This document shows positions 24,518 to 33,419 of a stretch of 64,000 nt of DNA, piece by piece (the first letter of the stretch is position 1; every line of letters begins with the position of its first letter). This DNA is from Rodentibacter haemolyticus (GTDB lineage Bacteria; Pseudomonadota; Gammaproteobacteria; Enterobacterales; Pasteurellaceae). The stretch spans positions 1,488,001 to 1,552,000 of the forward strand of contig NZ_CP063056.1 in assembly GCF_015356115.1 (NCBI RefSeq), written 5' to 3'. The notes beneath the pieces are model-generated. The model did not search any database. It was not told the DNA's origin and saw only the letters and a list, made by a program, of their open reading frames with translations. A program made the translations under genes and the position numbers.

Positions 24518-25996
24518 ATGGCTAACTATTTCAATACATTGAATTTACGTCAAAAATTAGACCAATTAGGTCGCTGTCGCTTTATGGATCGCGAAGAATT
24601 TGCCGATGAAGCAAACTTCTTAAAAGGTAAAAAAATCGTGATCGTAGGCTGTGGTGCGCAAGGTTTAAACCAAGGTTTAAATATGCGTGATTCAGGATTA
24701 GATATTAGCTATGCGTTACGTCCGGAAGCGATTGCCGAAAAACGCCCCTCCTTCCAACGTGCGACTGAAAATGGTTTCAAAGTAGGCACTTATGAAGAAT
24801 TAATCCCGACCGCAGATTTAGTGATTAATTTAACGCCGGATAAACAACACTCAAAAGTTGTAGCAGACGTTATGCCATTGATGAAAAAAGATTCTGCATT
24901 CGGCTATTCACACGGTTTTAACATTGTTGAAGTAGGCGAGCAAATTCGTAAAGACATCACCGTTGTGATGGTTGCCCCAAAATGTCCGGGTACAGAAGTA
25001 CGTGAAGAATACAAACGTGGTTTCGGTGTGCCTACACTAATCGCCGTTCACCCTGAAAATGATCCGAAAGGTGAAGGAATGGAAATAGCGAAAGCGTGGG
25101 CTGCGGCAACCGGAGGTCATCGTGCCGGCGTATTAGAATCTTCATTCGTAGCAGAAGTTAAATCCGATTTAATGGGTGAACAAACTATTCTTTGCGGTAT
25201 GCTCCAAGCTGGTTCTATTGTGTGCTACGACAAATTAGTGGCAGACGGTAAAGATCCGGCGTATGCGGGCAAATTAATCCAATACGGTTGGGAAACCATC
25301 ACCGAAGCCCTCAAACAAGGCGGTATTACATTAATGATGGATCGCCTATCAAATAGCGCAAAATTACGTGCGTTCGAGCTTTCCGAACAAATTAAAGAAA
25401 AATTAGGCTTCCTCTACTTCAAACATATGGATGACATCATCAGCGGCCATTTTTCCGAAACAATGATGGCAGACTGGGCGAACGGAGATAAAGATTTGTT
25501 GTCATGGCGTGAAGCGACAGGTAAAACCGCTTTTGAAAACGCACCGAAATACGACGGTAAAATCAGCGAGCAAGAATATTTTGACAACGGTGTATTGATG
25601 ATCGCTATGGTAAAAGCCGGCGTTGAACTTGCTTTTGACGCAATGGTTGCCAGTGGCATCTATGAAGAATCCGCTTACTATGAATCACTCCACGAATTAC
25701 CGTTAATCGCAAACACCATCGCACGTAAACGCTTATACGAAATGAACGTGGTTATTTCTGACACTGCCGAATACGGTAACTATTTGTTCTCTAACGTAGC
25801 CACCCCGATTTTGGCAAAAGAAATCATTCCGAACCTTCAAAAAGGCGATCTAGGCGAACCGACTCCGGCCGTTGAAATCGACAATATCACTTTACGTGAT
25901 GTAAATGATGCCATCCGTAATCACCCGGTTGAATTAATCGGTCAAGAATTACGTGGCTATATGACAGATATGAAACGTATCGCCGTTGCGGGTTAA
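24518..25996 (+). CDS. ilvC: Ketol-acid reductoisomerase (class II)
   Basis: 492 aa, the long class II form as in E. coli (491). It isomerises and reduces acetolactate or acetohydroxybutyrate with NADPH and Mg2+ in valine and isoleucine synthesis. Features: the Rossmann motif VIVGCGAQGLNQGLN near residue 48, the basic loop that reads NADPH phosphate, the metal-binding DLMGEQTILCG with Asp and Glu near 217-221, and a duplicated C-terminal knotted domain. GAAAA plus AAAGG precede the ATG. It is followed by a strong bidirectional terminator. Confidence 0.98.
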   Translation: MANYFNTLNLRQKLDQLGRCRFMDREEFADEANFLKGKKIVIVGCGAQGLNQGLNMRDSGLDISYALRPEAIAEKRPSFQRATENGFKVGTYEELIPTADLVINLTPDKQHSKVVADVMPLMKKDSAFGYSHGFNIVEVGEQIRKDITVVMVAPKCPGTEVREEYKRGFGVPTLIAVHPENDPKGEGMEIAKAWAAATGGHRAGVLESSFVAEVKSDLMGEQTILCGMLQAGSIVCYDKLVADGKDPAYAGKLIQYGWETITEALKQGGITLMMDRLSNSAKLRAFELSEQIKEKLGFLYFKHMDDIISGHFSETMMADWANGDKDLLSWREATGKTAFENAPKYDGKISEQEYFDNGVLMIAMVKAGVELAFDAMVASGIYEESAYYESLHELPLIANTIARKRLYEMNVVISDTAEYGNYLFSNVATPILAKEIIPNLQKGDLGEPTPAVEIDNITLRDVNDAIRNHPVELIGQELRGYMTDMKRIAVAG

Positions 25997-26014
25997 TATT
26001 AAATTAAACCAAGT

Positions 26015-26051
26015 AAAAAACCGATTTGCTTTATATCAAATCGGTTTTTTT
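26015..26051. terminator. Bidirectional terminator between ilvC and the sugar-binding protein gene
   Basis: 11-bp stem AAACCGATTTG / CAAATCGGTTT with an 8-nt loop, A-run before and T-run after, between convergent genes. Confidence 0.9.
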
Positions 26052-26082
26052 ATTAACTAATAATTAATCAGTAACCGCACCC

Positions 26083-27024
26083 TTAATAATTTTTAGATTG
26101 CGCTTTATCTACCACCACGGGATCAACATAAAAAACTTGTGGAATTTCCTCTTTATTAATCTGTTTCAATGCACTTTCAATCGCAATGGCAACTTGCTTT
26201 TTAGGAAGTTGATCAATTGTATTTTGTAACTTACCTTGTTTCACATATTCGATTGCTAGCGGAATACCGTCATACCCGGTTACTAATATCTTGCCGGCTA
26301 AATTAGCATTTTCCACAGCGGTTACTGCGCCTATCGCCATATTGTCATTCGCTGCAAAAATACCATTAATATCCGGATTTGCGGTTAGAATATTACCGGC
26401 AACATTCAATGCCTGTTCGGTTTCCCAATTTGCAGATTGTGAAGCAACAATGTTGATTTCCGGTGCTTCACTGAAAGCTTTTAATGCTCCCGCCTTACGT
26501 TGCTCCCCATTATCTACACCGGGAATTCCCTCTAAAATAGCAACCTTGCCTTTTCCTCCCATTGCATCTATAAGATTTTTTGCCGCTAAATAACCGCCTA
26601 AAAAATTATCGACCCCTACATAGTTAAAAACCAGTCCTGCTTTTTTAGCGGCTTCCGCATCAAGACGAACGTCTAAATCAATAATTGGAATACCGGCCTT
26701 TTTAGCCTTTTGAAAGGCGGGAATAAAGGCGATTGAGTCGTTAGGTGTAACAATAATTGCATCGACTTTTTTGGCAATCATATTTTCGACCAAACCGACC
26801 AATTGTTCGGTAGAGTCCTCTTTTTCCGCCACCTGGATAGTTAAATCAACATTTAGTTTTTTAGCGGTCTCTTCCGCACCTTGTTGCATAGAAATAAAAT
26901 ATTCGTTACTCAAGGTTTTCATCAATAAAGCGATTTGCGGTTTATCCGCCGCATTGACTGTTGCCGATAAAGAAAGCCCCATTGCTGTCGTTTTGAATAA
27001 ATTTGTTAAAAATGTTTTTTTCAT
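26083..27024 (-). CDS. Periplasmic sugar-binding protein (RbsB-like, Peripla_BP_4)
   Basis: 313 aa. Signal peptide MKKTFLTNLFKTTAMGLSLSATVNA, then a type I periplasmic sugar-binding fold of the RbsB class: IALLMKTLSNEYFISMQQGAEETA, the DAIIVTPNDSIAF lobe boundary, YVGVDNFLGGYLAAKNLID, GIFAANDNMAIGAV and VTGYDGIPLAIEYVKQG. It should capture a pentose or polyol for the ABC transporter encoded divergently from 27256. It is odd that the binding-protein gene is transcribed away from the ATPase and permease genes; in most rbs-type operons all run together. A CRP site lies in the shared 231-bp control region. Confidence 0.9.
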   Translation of the reverse strand: MKKTFLTNLFKTTAMGLSLSATVNAADKPQIALLMKTLSNEYFISMQQGAEETAKKLNVDLTIQVAEKEDSTEQLVGLVENMIAKKVDAIIVTPNDSIAFIPAFQKAKKAGIPIIDLDVRLDAEAAKKAGLVFNYVGVDNFLGGYLAAKNLIDAMGGKGKVAILEGIPGVDNGEQRKAGALKAFSEAPEINIVASQSANWETEQALNVAGNILTANPDINGIFAANDNMAIGAVTAVENANLAGKILVTGYDGIPLAIEYVKQGKLQNTIDQLPKKQVAIAIESALKQINKEEIPQVFYVDPVVVDKAQSKNY

Positions 27025-27110
27025 AAAAATATCCTCATAGAAATGGATTGATAAAATCTGATCTGTAATTTTAAAATTAATTTAGTTTAGTCACTTTTAC
27101 CTAATAAAAA

Positions 27111-27126
27111 TGTGATAACTATCACA
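27111..27126. promoter_or_regulatory. CRP-binding site in the divergent sugar-transport control region
   Basis: TGTGATAACTATCACA is a perfect TGTGA-N6-TCACA palindrome, 87 bp from the binding-protein start and 130 bp from the ATPase start. A TGTAAT at 27151 could be a -10 for the ATPase direction. Catabolite control of the sugar locus is the natural inference. Confidence 0.8.
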
Positions 27127-27255
27127 AAAATAAAAAATACATATAAAAAATGTAATAAAGATAACATTTTTGTGATTAAAGTCTCATTTTTTGTGAAATA
27201 GATAGATTATGCTACAGCATATATTTATGCAATTCATTTATTTGGAGGAAAATAA

Positions 27256-28750
27256 ATGCAAAATGCAGAGCAGATCATATTGGAGCTACAGAATATTAAT
27301 AAAAGTTTCTTTGGCGTCCCTATTTTAAAGAATATTAATTTAAAAATTACGACAGGAGAAGTACATTGCCTTGTTGGAGAAAATGGGGCAGGAAAATCAA
27401 CGTTATGTAAAATTATAGCCGGCATATATTCAAGAGATAGTGGAAAAATATTTTATCAAAATACCTATTTCTTACCTAAAACCGTTAAAGAAGCACAAAC
27501 CTTAGGTATTGGTTTTATCCACCAAGAGCTAATGTTGGTACCTCAGTTAAGCGTTATGGAAAATATCTTTCTTGGAGCAGAACATTCAACTTTTTGCGGG
27601 AAAATGAATTGGAAGGTAATGCGAAAAAAAAACCGAGCAAGTTATTGAAGAATTAGAACTTGATATAAAACCTGATGATTTAATTTCCGATCTATCTATT
27701 GCTCAACAACAAATGGTAGAAATTGCAAAAGCGATATTAGGAGAATATAAAGTTATTATTTTTGATGAGCCGACAGCCTCTATTTCAAGAAAAAATACGG
27801 AAATATTATTTAAAATTATTCACAAATTAAAATCAAAAAATGTTGCAATGATTTATATTTCTCATCGATTAGAAGAATTTAAACATATTGCAGATAAAAT
27901 TATTGTTTTACGAGATGGCGAAATTACCGGTGTATTAAATTATCAAGATACGACATCAGAACAAATCGTTAAATTAATGATAGGAAGGGATATTGATTTT
28001 AGTCATTACCAACGACAATGTACTTTTACCGAAGAAAAATTACGGGTAGAACATCTTTGTAATAAAAAGTTAAAAGATATTTCCTTCCACTTAAATAAAG
28101 GTGAAATTCTCGGATTTGCAGGACTTGTCGGAGCCGGTCGAACAGAGCTTCTACGTGCTATTTACGGTGCGGATGAAGTTAGCGGTAAAATTTATATTGA
28201 CGGTCAATCGGTTCGTATTTCCTCTCCGGAAAGTGCGGTCAAATTAAAGATAGGATTTATTACGGAAGACAGAAAATCACAGGGGTTAGTACTGGGATTA
28301 AGTATTAGGGAGAATATTACATTACCGATTTTATCTAAATTTTGGCGGAAATTTTATCTTGATAAAAAAGCAGAACGGTTACTCGCTGAAAAAAATCGAG
28401 AAAAATTAAAAATCGTATCTAAAGATCAAAATCAGCCAACTAAAACTTTATCCGGAGGCAACCAACAAAAAGTCATTATTGCACGCTGGTTAGAAAGCGG
28501 GGTTAATATTCTCTTTTTTGACGAACCGACGAGAGGAATTGATATTGGCGCCAAATCAGAAATCTATGATTTGATGCGACTATTTGTCAATAGCGGAGGT
28601 AGCATTATTATGGTTTCTTCCGACTTACCGGAATTAATCACAATGTCTGATAGGGTTATTGTAATGCGTAACGGCGAAATAGTAAAAGAAGTTACGGAAA
28701 AAAATGACATCAATGAAGAAAACCTTATGCGCTTTATGATTGGAATTTAA
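27256..28750 (+). pseudogene. Sugar ABC transporter ATPase (RbsA/MglA-like), frameshifted in a poly-A tract
   Basis: Two frames together give a normal-length (about 497 aa) double ATPase. The first (27256-27648) has Walker A VGENGAGKSTLCKI and ends at MRKKNRASY-stop. The second resumes in the same gene with TEQVIEELELDIKPDDL and contains the first signature region IAQQQMVEIAKAIL, Walker B IIFDEPTASIS, the second signature SGGNQQKVIIARWL and FFDEPTRGIDIGAKSEIY. The break is at an A9 run (27624-27632); A8 would read MRKKTEQVIEE in one frame. RNA polymerase slippage on A9 might still yield some full protein. The neighbouring regulator gene is certainly broken, which favours decay. The start is the ATG at 27256 with GGAGG upstream. 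Confidence 0.88.
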
Positions 28751-28763
28751 AAGAGGATCAATT

Positions 28764-29792
28764 ATGTTGAATATCAAAAAAATAATTTCTAAATTAGGTA
28801 TCGGTATCGTATTGTTATTTATGATCGTGGGTATGTCCTTAAAATCCGATGTATTTTTATCAACAAATAACATTCTTAATATTTTCTTACAGGTATCCGT
28901 TATTTGTATTATTTCCATAGGAATGACTTATGTGATTTTAACCGGAGGGATTGATTTATCTGTCGGCTCCATTGTCGCACTTTCAGCCGTATGTCTCGGT
29001 ATTTTTATTCACAGCGGTCTAAAATGGTTAGGTAATGATATTTCATCAATCGGTGTTATGTCGGTAGTCGGATTATCTATTTGCGGGGCAATTTTAGTGG
29101 GCGCATTATGCGGGTATATCAATGGTCTTATTATTGTTTACGGTAAAGTTACCCCATTTATCACCACATTAGGCATGATGGGAATAGCAAGAGGGCTGGC
29201 TTTGACATTATCAGAAGGGAAAACTATTTACAATTTTCCGGAACAGCTGCGCTTTTTTGGTAATGGACAACTTTCATTGGCTGAAAATGTGTATATTCCG
29301 GTTCCTATGTTAATTGCAATTATGGTTGTTTTAGTGAGTTATTATGTACTAACCCAAACGATTTTTGGCAGACAAATTTATGCTTTGGGAGGAAATCGTG
29401 AAGCGGTTCGTTTATCCGGTATAAATACAAATAAGTTAGAAATTAAAGCCTATGTCATTAACGGGGCATTGGCTGCATTAGGTGCGGTGATTCTAGTTGG
29501 ACGCCTAAATGCAGCTCAACCAATTGCCGGAACAGGTTATGAATTAGATGCCATTGCAGCAACAGTTATTGGAGGAACCAGTTTGATAGGCGGTGTCGGT
29601 TCTGTTATTAGCACATCGATTGGCGCATTAATTATGGGCGTTTTGCAAAACGGCTTAACATTGCTAAATGTTACTCCTTACTTACAACGTTTGATAATAG
29701 GATTAGTCATTATTCTCGCGGTATTTTTAGATCAAGTAAGACGAGGAGAGGTTTCAACCGGTGCATTAAAAAGAATCATTTTTCGGGAGTAA
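28764..29792 (+). CDS. Sugar ABC transporter permease (RbsC-like)
   Basis: 342 aa integral membrane protein of the BPD_transp_2 family. The start is placed at the ATG at 28764 (GAGGATC upstream); an in-frame ATG at 28740 would overlap the ATPase gene. Family signatures: YVILTGGIDLSVGSIVALSA near residue 60, TLGMMGIARGLAL, GGNREAVRLSGIN near 210, and GTGYELDAIAATVIGGTSLIGG near 260. It forms the membrane channel with the frameshifted ATPase encoded just before it. It appears intact. Confidence 0.92.
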   Translation: MLNIKKIISKLGIGIVLLFMIVGMSLKSDVFLSTNNILNIFLQVSVICIISIGMTYVILTGGIDLSVGSIVALSAVCLGIFIHSGLKWLGNDISSIGVMSVVGLSICGAILVGALCGYINGLIIVYGKVTPFITTLGMMGIARGLALTLSEGKTIYNFPEQLRFFGNGQLSLAENVYIPVPMLIAIMVVLVSYYVLTQTIFGRQIYALGGNREAVRLSGINTNKLEIKAYVINGALAALGAVILVGRLNAAQPIAGTGYELDAIAATVIGGTSLIGGVGSVISTSIGALIMGVLQNGLTLLNVTPYLQRLIIGLVIILAVFLDQVRRGEVSTGALKRIIFRE

Positions 29793-29795
29793 TTT

Positions 29796-31271
29796 ATGAA
29801 TTATTATTTAGGCATAGATTGTGGCGGTACCTTTATCAAGGCATTATTGATCAATCAACAGGGAGAATTTGTAGATTGTGTAAAAGAAAATATCGGGGTT
29901 CTCAGCCCACAAGCCGGTTACGCCGAACGTGATATGTCAGCACTATGGCAATCTTGCGCGAATGTAATTAATAAGTTAATTACACAGGCTGGAATTTTTT
30001 CTCAACAAATTAAGTGCGTAGGGATTTCTGCTCAAGGAAAAGGTGCATTTTTATTAGATAAAAATCACCGCCCTTTAGGTAATGCAATTTTATCTTCCGA
30101 TCAAAGAGCCTACACCATCACAAAGATATGGAAAGAGAAAAAAATAGATCAAAAATGTTATGCTTTAACAGCACAACATCTTTGGAGCGGACATCCCGTT
30201 TCAATATTAAAATGGATAAAAGAAAACGAACCAAAACGATATAGCAATATTGGCTCGGTTTTAATGTCACATGATTATTTACGTTTTTGTTTAACCGGAG
30301 AACTTTATTGCGAAGAAAGTAATATTTCAGAATCTAATTTTTATAATATTCATACCCGCCAATATGATATCGAATTATTACGATTATTTGATATTGAAGA
30401 AACTTATTCGGTTCTTCCCCCAATTATCAAATCTAACCAAATCGCAGGCTATATTACAAAAAGTGCGGCTAAAATTTCGGGGCTTTCCGAAGGAACACCG
30501 GTTGTCGGGGGCGCTTTTGATGTCACTGCTGCGATATTATGTGCCGATATAAAAAACGAAAAAACAATTAATACGATTCTTGGAACTTGGAATATTGTGA
30601 GTGGCATCTCATCAACATTCAAATATAATGAAAAACAACTTATTCATGGTGCGTATAATGGAAAATATTTAGTTCATGATGATAGTCCAACATCCATTGC
30701 TAACCTAGAATGGTTCTTATCTCAATGGCAACATAAAAGTTATGACCAAATTAACTTAACAGTGAGTAAACTCCCCCCTGTTTCAACAAATATTCTCTTT
30801 GTGCCTTTTTTATATGGCTCAAATTTCGGTAATTTACCCGGCGGAATATACGGATTGCAAACTCATCATACTCAAGCTCATCTTTTACAAGCAATTTATG
30901 AAGGTGTTATTTTCGCTCTCATGCATCATATAAATAGAGTTAAGGAATTATTTCATAATGCAGATAGGCTTTGTGTAATGGGAGGAATTACAAAATCAAC
31001 CATCTGGTTACAGATGCTGGCCGATATTTCCGGTATGGAATTAGAAATATTAGATATTGATGAAGCCGGTTGTTTAGGCGCTGCACTACTCGCTATGCAA
31101 GGTTGTAATATTAATACGTCTCATATTTTAGAAAAATATCATCGGCATAAAAGATATATATCCCCAAATAGTAAAAATATTTCTTTATACCGAAATAAAT
31201 ACACCCGCTATTTAAATTTGATTTCTGTGTTAAATGATATGGATTCAAAGGAAATTGCTCATGGAAGATAA
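29796..31271 (+). CDS. FGGY carbohydrate kinase, L-xylulokinase (LyxK)-like
   Basis: 491 aa. N-terminal ATPase lobe YLGIDCGGTFIKALL, then ERDMSALWQSC, GISAQGKGAFLLDK and the catalytic Asp region in GGAFDVTAAILC. C-terminal lobe LYGSNFGNLPGG and MGGITKSTIWLQMLADISG. The stretches GNAILSSDQRA, WSGHPVSILKWIKENEP and CEESNISESNFYN match E. coli LyxK closely as I recall it, so phosphorylation of L-xylulose or a related ketose is the best guess. It starts 4 nt after the permease gene. Coupling of a LyxK-type kinase to an RbsABC-type importer, rather than to a TRAP system, is notable. Confidence 0.82.
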   Translation: MNYYLGIDCGGTFIKALLINQQGEFVDCVKENIGVLSPQAGYAERDMSALWQSCANVINKLITQAGIFSQQIKCVGISAQGKGAFLLDKNHRPLGNAILSSDQRAYTITKIWKEKKIDQKCYALTAQHLWSGHPVSILKWIKENEPKRYSNIGSVLMSHDYLRFCLTGELYCEESNISESNFYNIHTRQYDIELLRLFDIEETYSVLPPIIKSNQIAGYITKSAAKISGLSEGTPVVGGAFDVTAAILCADIKNEKTINTILGTWNIVSGISSTFKYNEKQLIHGAYNGKYLVHDDSPTSIANLEWFLSQWQHKSYDQINLTVSKLPPVSTNILFVPFLYGSNFGNLPGGIYGLQTHHTQAHLLQAIYEGVIFALMHHINRVKELFHNADRLCVMGGITKSTIWLQMLADISGMELEILDIDEAGCLGAALLAMQGCNINTSHILEKYHRHKRYISPNSKNISLYRNKYTRYLNLISVLNDMDSKEIAHGR

Positions 31272-31770
31272 GAAAATCCACTCAAGAATGGCTCAATTAA
31301 CCTTAAACAAAATAGATAAAATTCATTTACGAGAAGTAGCTTAAATTCCGGATAATATAAAATTTACTGCCGTACGCTGTTCAATTAATACCTTTATGGT
31401 ATTACAAGAAAAAACAAACTGTGAAATTATTCTATGCGGCGGAAAATACTCTCGGGATAATGCATTAATAAATACGATTCATCCTCAAAATATTCTTACA
31501 CATATTTGCACAGCAAAAGCATTTATTGCCGCCTCCGGAATACATACCCGATACGGAGTAACTTATTTCCGGTTTAGTGAGTCCCACACTAAAATAATAG
31601 CAATGACAAAAGCACAATAAAAAAATCTTGTATTTGCTCATATTAAAACAAAGCGTTCTCACTCTGCCTATATCAGTGAATTACATCAGTTTGCTCAAGT
31701 TATTTGCAATAAAATATTACCTAATGAATTTAATTATCCCTTAAAACGACAATTAATAGAGAGGCTGTGA
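31261..31770 (+). pseudogene. DeoR-family transcriptional regulator, decayed
   Basis: The ATG at 31261 overlaps the kinase stop. The same frame runs 170 codons to a TGA at 31768-31770, interrupted by TAA at 31342-31344 and at 31618-31620. The N-terminal part (MEDKKIHSRMAQLTLNKIDK) is a poor remnant of the wing-helix region, and most of the helix-turn-helix and linker is deleted. From about codon 30 the DeoR effector domain is legible: CEIILCGGKYSRDNALI, AKAFIAASGIHTRYGVTYF, then KNLVFAHIKTKRSHSAYISEL after the second stop. Intact relatives are about 255 residues. This was presumably the local repressor of the sugar locus; it cannot now make a functional protein. Confidence 0.85.
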
Positions 31771-31789
31771 AATAGCTCCCCGCACATTT

Positions 31790-32611
31790 CTAACTATTTT
31801 CCCTCGCAAATGCCGCTGCTTCAGCTACTAATTCATCACTTGGACGTTGGTGTGTATAGCGCTCAAATTGTTCTACTGCTTGCAAAACAATAACTTCGGC
31901 ACCAAAAATAATTTGTTTACCTAAACTTTCGGCATAACGAATAAAGGGCGTTTCAGTAGGGAGCGCCACCACATCAAAAGCAACATTGGCAATCTCAATC
32001 ATCGATTCAGGGAAGGACAAATTGTTTTCCTCCTTGCCGCCTTGCATACCAATCGGCGTCACATTCACTAGGATTTCAGCCTGTTGATTTTCAATGGAAT
32101 CAATATATTCATAGCCATAAAGTGCGGCCAAATATTGCCCTGTTTTTGCATTGCGGGCATACACTTTCAAATATTTAAAGCCGCTATTCTTAAATGCGGC
32201 AACCACGGCTTTTGCCATACCGCCACTACCATGAACAATCACACTTGAATTTCTATCTAATTGATATTTCTCAATTAATTTGACAATCGCAATATAGTCG
32301 GTGTTATAGGCACGCAAAACACCATCATCATTTACAATCGTATTCACAGATTCTATCGCTTGCGCCGAAGGGTGAATTTCATCTAAAAACGGCATACAGC
32401 TTTCTTTAAAAGGCATAGAGACCGCGCAACCGCGAACGCCCAATGCACGTATGCCTTTTACGGCATATTCGATATCTTGTGTCGTGAAAGCTTTATAAAT
32501 AAAGTTTAACCCCAATTTTTGGTATAAATAATTGTGGAACATCGTGCCGAAATTACCCGGTCGACCTGAAAGGGACATACAGAGTTGCGTATCTTTGTTG
32601 ATCATTTTCAC
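31790..32611 (-). CDS. Shikimate-dehydrogenase-like protein SdhL (HI0607-type)
   Basis: 273 aa AroE-fold oxidoreductase. The catalytic Lys (VSMPFKESCMPFLDE) and Asp (AYNTDYIAIVKLI) pair is kept, as is an NADP loop HGSGGMAKAVVAAF. The shikimate-carboxylate-binding Ser-x-Ser of AroE is replaced (SLSGRPGNFGTMFHNYL), so the substrate probably differs. In H. influenzae the same gene follows cysE and gpsA; its product was described as a shikimate-dehydrogenase-like enzyme with low activity. It is 1 nt from cysE and on the same strand, so it is part of the gpsA-cysE-sdhL operon. Confidence 0.88.
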   Translation of the reverse strand: MKMINKDTQLCMSLSGRPGNFGTMFHNYLYQKLGLNFIYKAFTTQDIEYAVKGIRALGVRGCAVSMPFKESCMPFLDEIHPSAQAIESVNTIVNDDGVLRAYNTDYIAIVKLIEKYQLDRNSSVIVHGSGGMAKAVVAAFKNSGFKYLKVYARNAKTGQYLAALYGYEYIDSIENQQAEILVNVTPIGMQGGKEENNLSFPESMIEIANVAFDVVALPTETPFIRYAESLGKQIIFGAEVIVLQAVEQFERYTHQRPSDELVAEAAAFARENS

Positions 32612-32612
32612 C

Positions 32613-33410
32613 TTAAATATTCAAATTTATACCATCATCAATAAAATATTGATTCATTTCAAATGCCGGTTTCGCTTCTTTATCTTTTCCGATAATGCGC
32701 GCAGGCACGCCGGCTGCGGTGGCATATTCGGGAATAGGTTGAAGTACTACGGAATTCGCCCCGATTTTTGCATATTTACCCACTTCAATATTGCCCAGAA
32801 TTTTAGCACCAGCACCAATCATAACCCCCTCACGTACTTTCGGATGACGATCACCGGATTCTTTGCCTGTTCCGCCCAAAGTTACGCCTTGCAAAATCGA
32901 CACATCATTTTCAATAACGGAAGTTTCCCCCACGACAATACCTGTGGCATGGTCAAACATAATGCCGTGGCCGATTTTCGCTGCAGGATGAATATCCACA
33001 TCAAAGGCAACGGAAATTTGATTTTGTAAATAAAGAGCAAGCGCTTTACGGTTTTTCTGCCAAAGATAATGAGTAATACGATAGCTTTGAATGGCATGAA
33101 ATCCTTTTAAATAGAGCAAAGGAGTAGACCACAGCTCCACCGCAGGATCACGCTGGCGCACGGCTTTAATATCGCAGGCGGCACTATCAATAATCGCGGG
33201 CTCCGCTAAATAGGCTTCTTCAATAATTTCACGCAGGGAAATCGCCGGCATAATCGGGTTTGCCAGTTTATTCGCAAGTAAGTAGCTTAATGCACCACCG
33301 AGATTTTGGTGCTTTAAAATCGTGGAGTGAAAAAAACTTGCGAGCATGGGTTCATTCTCAACTAATTCTTTCGCTTCTTGGCGAATGTGTTGCCATACCT
33401 CTAACGTCAT
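32613..33410 (-). CDS. cysE: Serine O-acetyltransferase CysE
   Basis: 265 aa. It acetylates L-serine with acetyl-CoA, the first step of cysteine synthesis, and is normally feedback-inhibited by cysteine. N-terminal helical domain (MTLEVWQHIRQEAKELVENEP), then a left-handed hexapeptide beta-helix from about residue 135 (DIHPAAKIGHGIMFDHATGIVVGE) with the active-site His and Asp, and GGTGKESGDRHPKVREGV. The C-terminal residues (NQYFIDDGINLNI) match the tail that docks into CysK. It is 9 nt after gpsA, in one operon. Confidence 0.96.
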   Translation of the reverse strand: MTLEVWQHIRQEAKELVENEPMLASFFHSTILKHQNLGGALSYLLANKLANPIMPAISLREIIEEAYLAEPAIIDSAACDIKAVRQRDPAVELWSTPLLYLKGFHAIQSYRITHYLWQKNRKALALYLQNQISVAFDVDIHPAAKIGHGIMFDHATGIVVGETSVIENDVSILQGVTLGGTGKESGDRHPKVREGVMIGAGAKILGNIEVGKYAKIGANSVVLQPIPEYATAAGVPARIIGKDKEAKPAFEMNQYFIDDGINLNI

Positions 33411-33419
33411 CGTTCCTCC

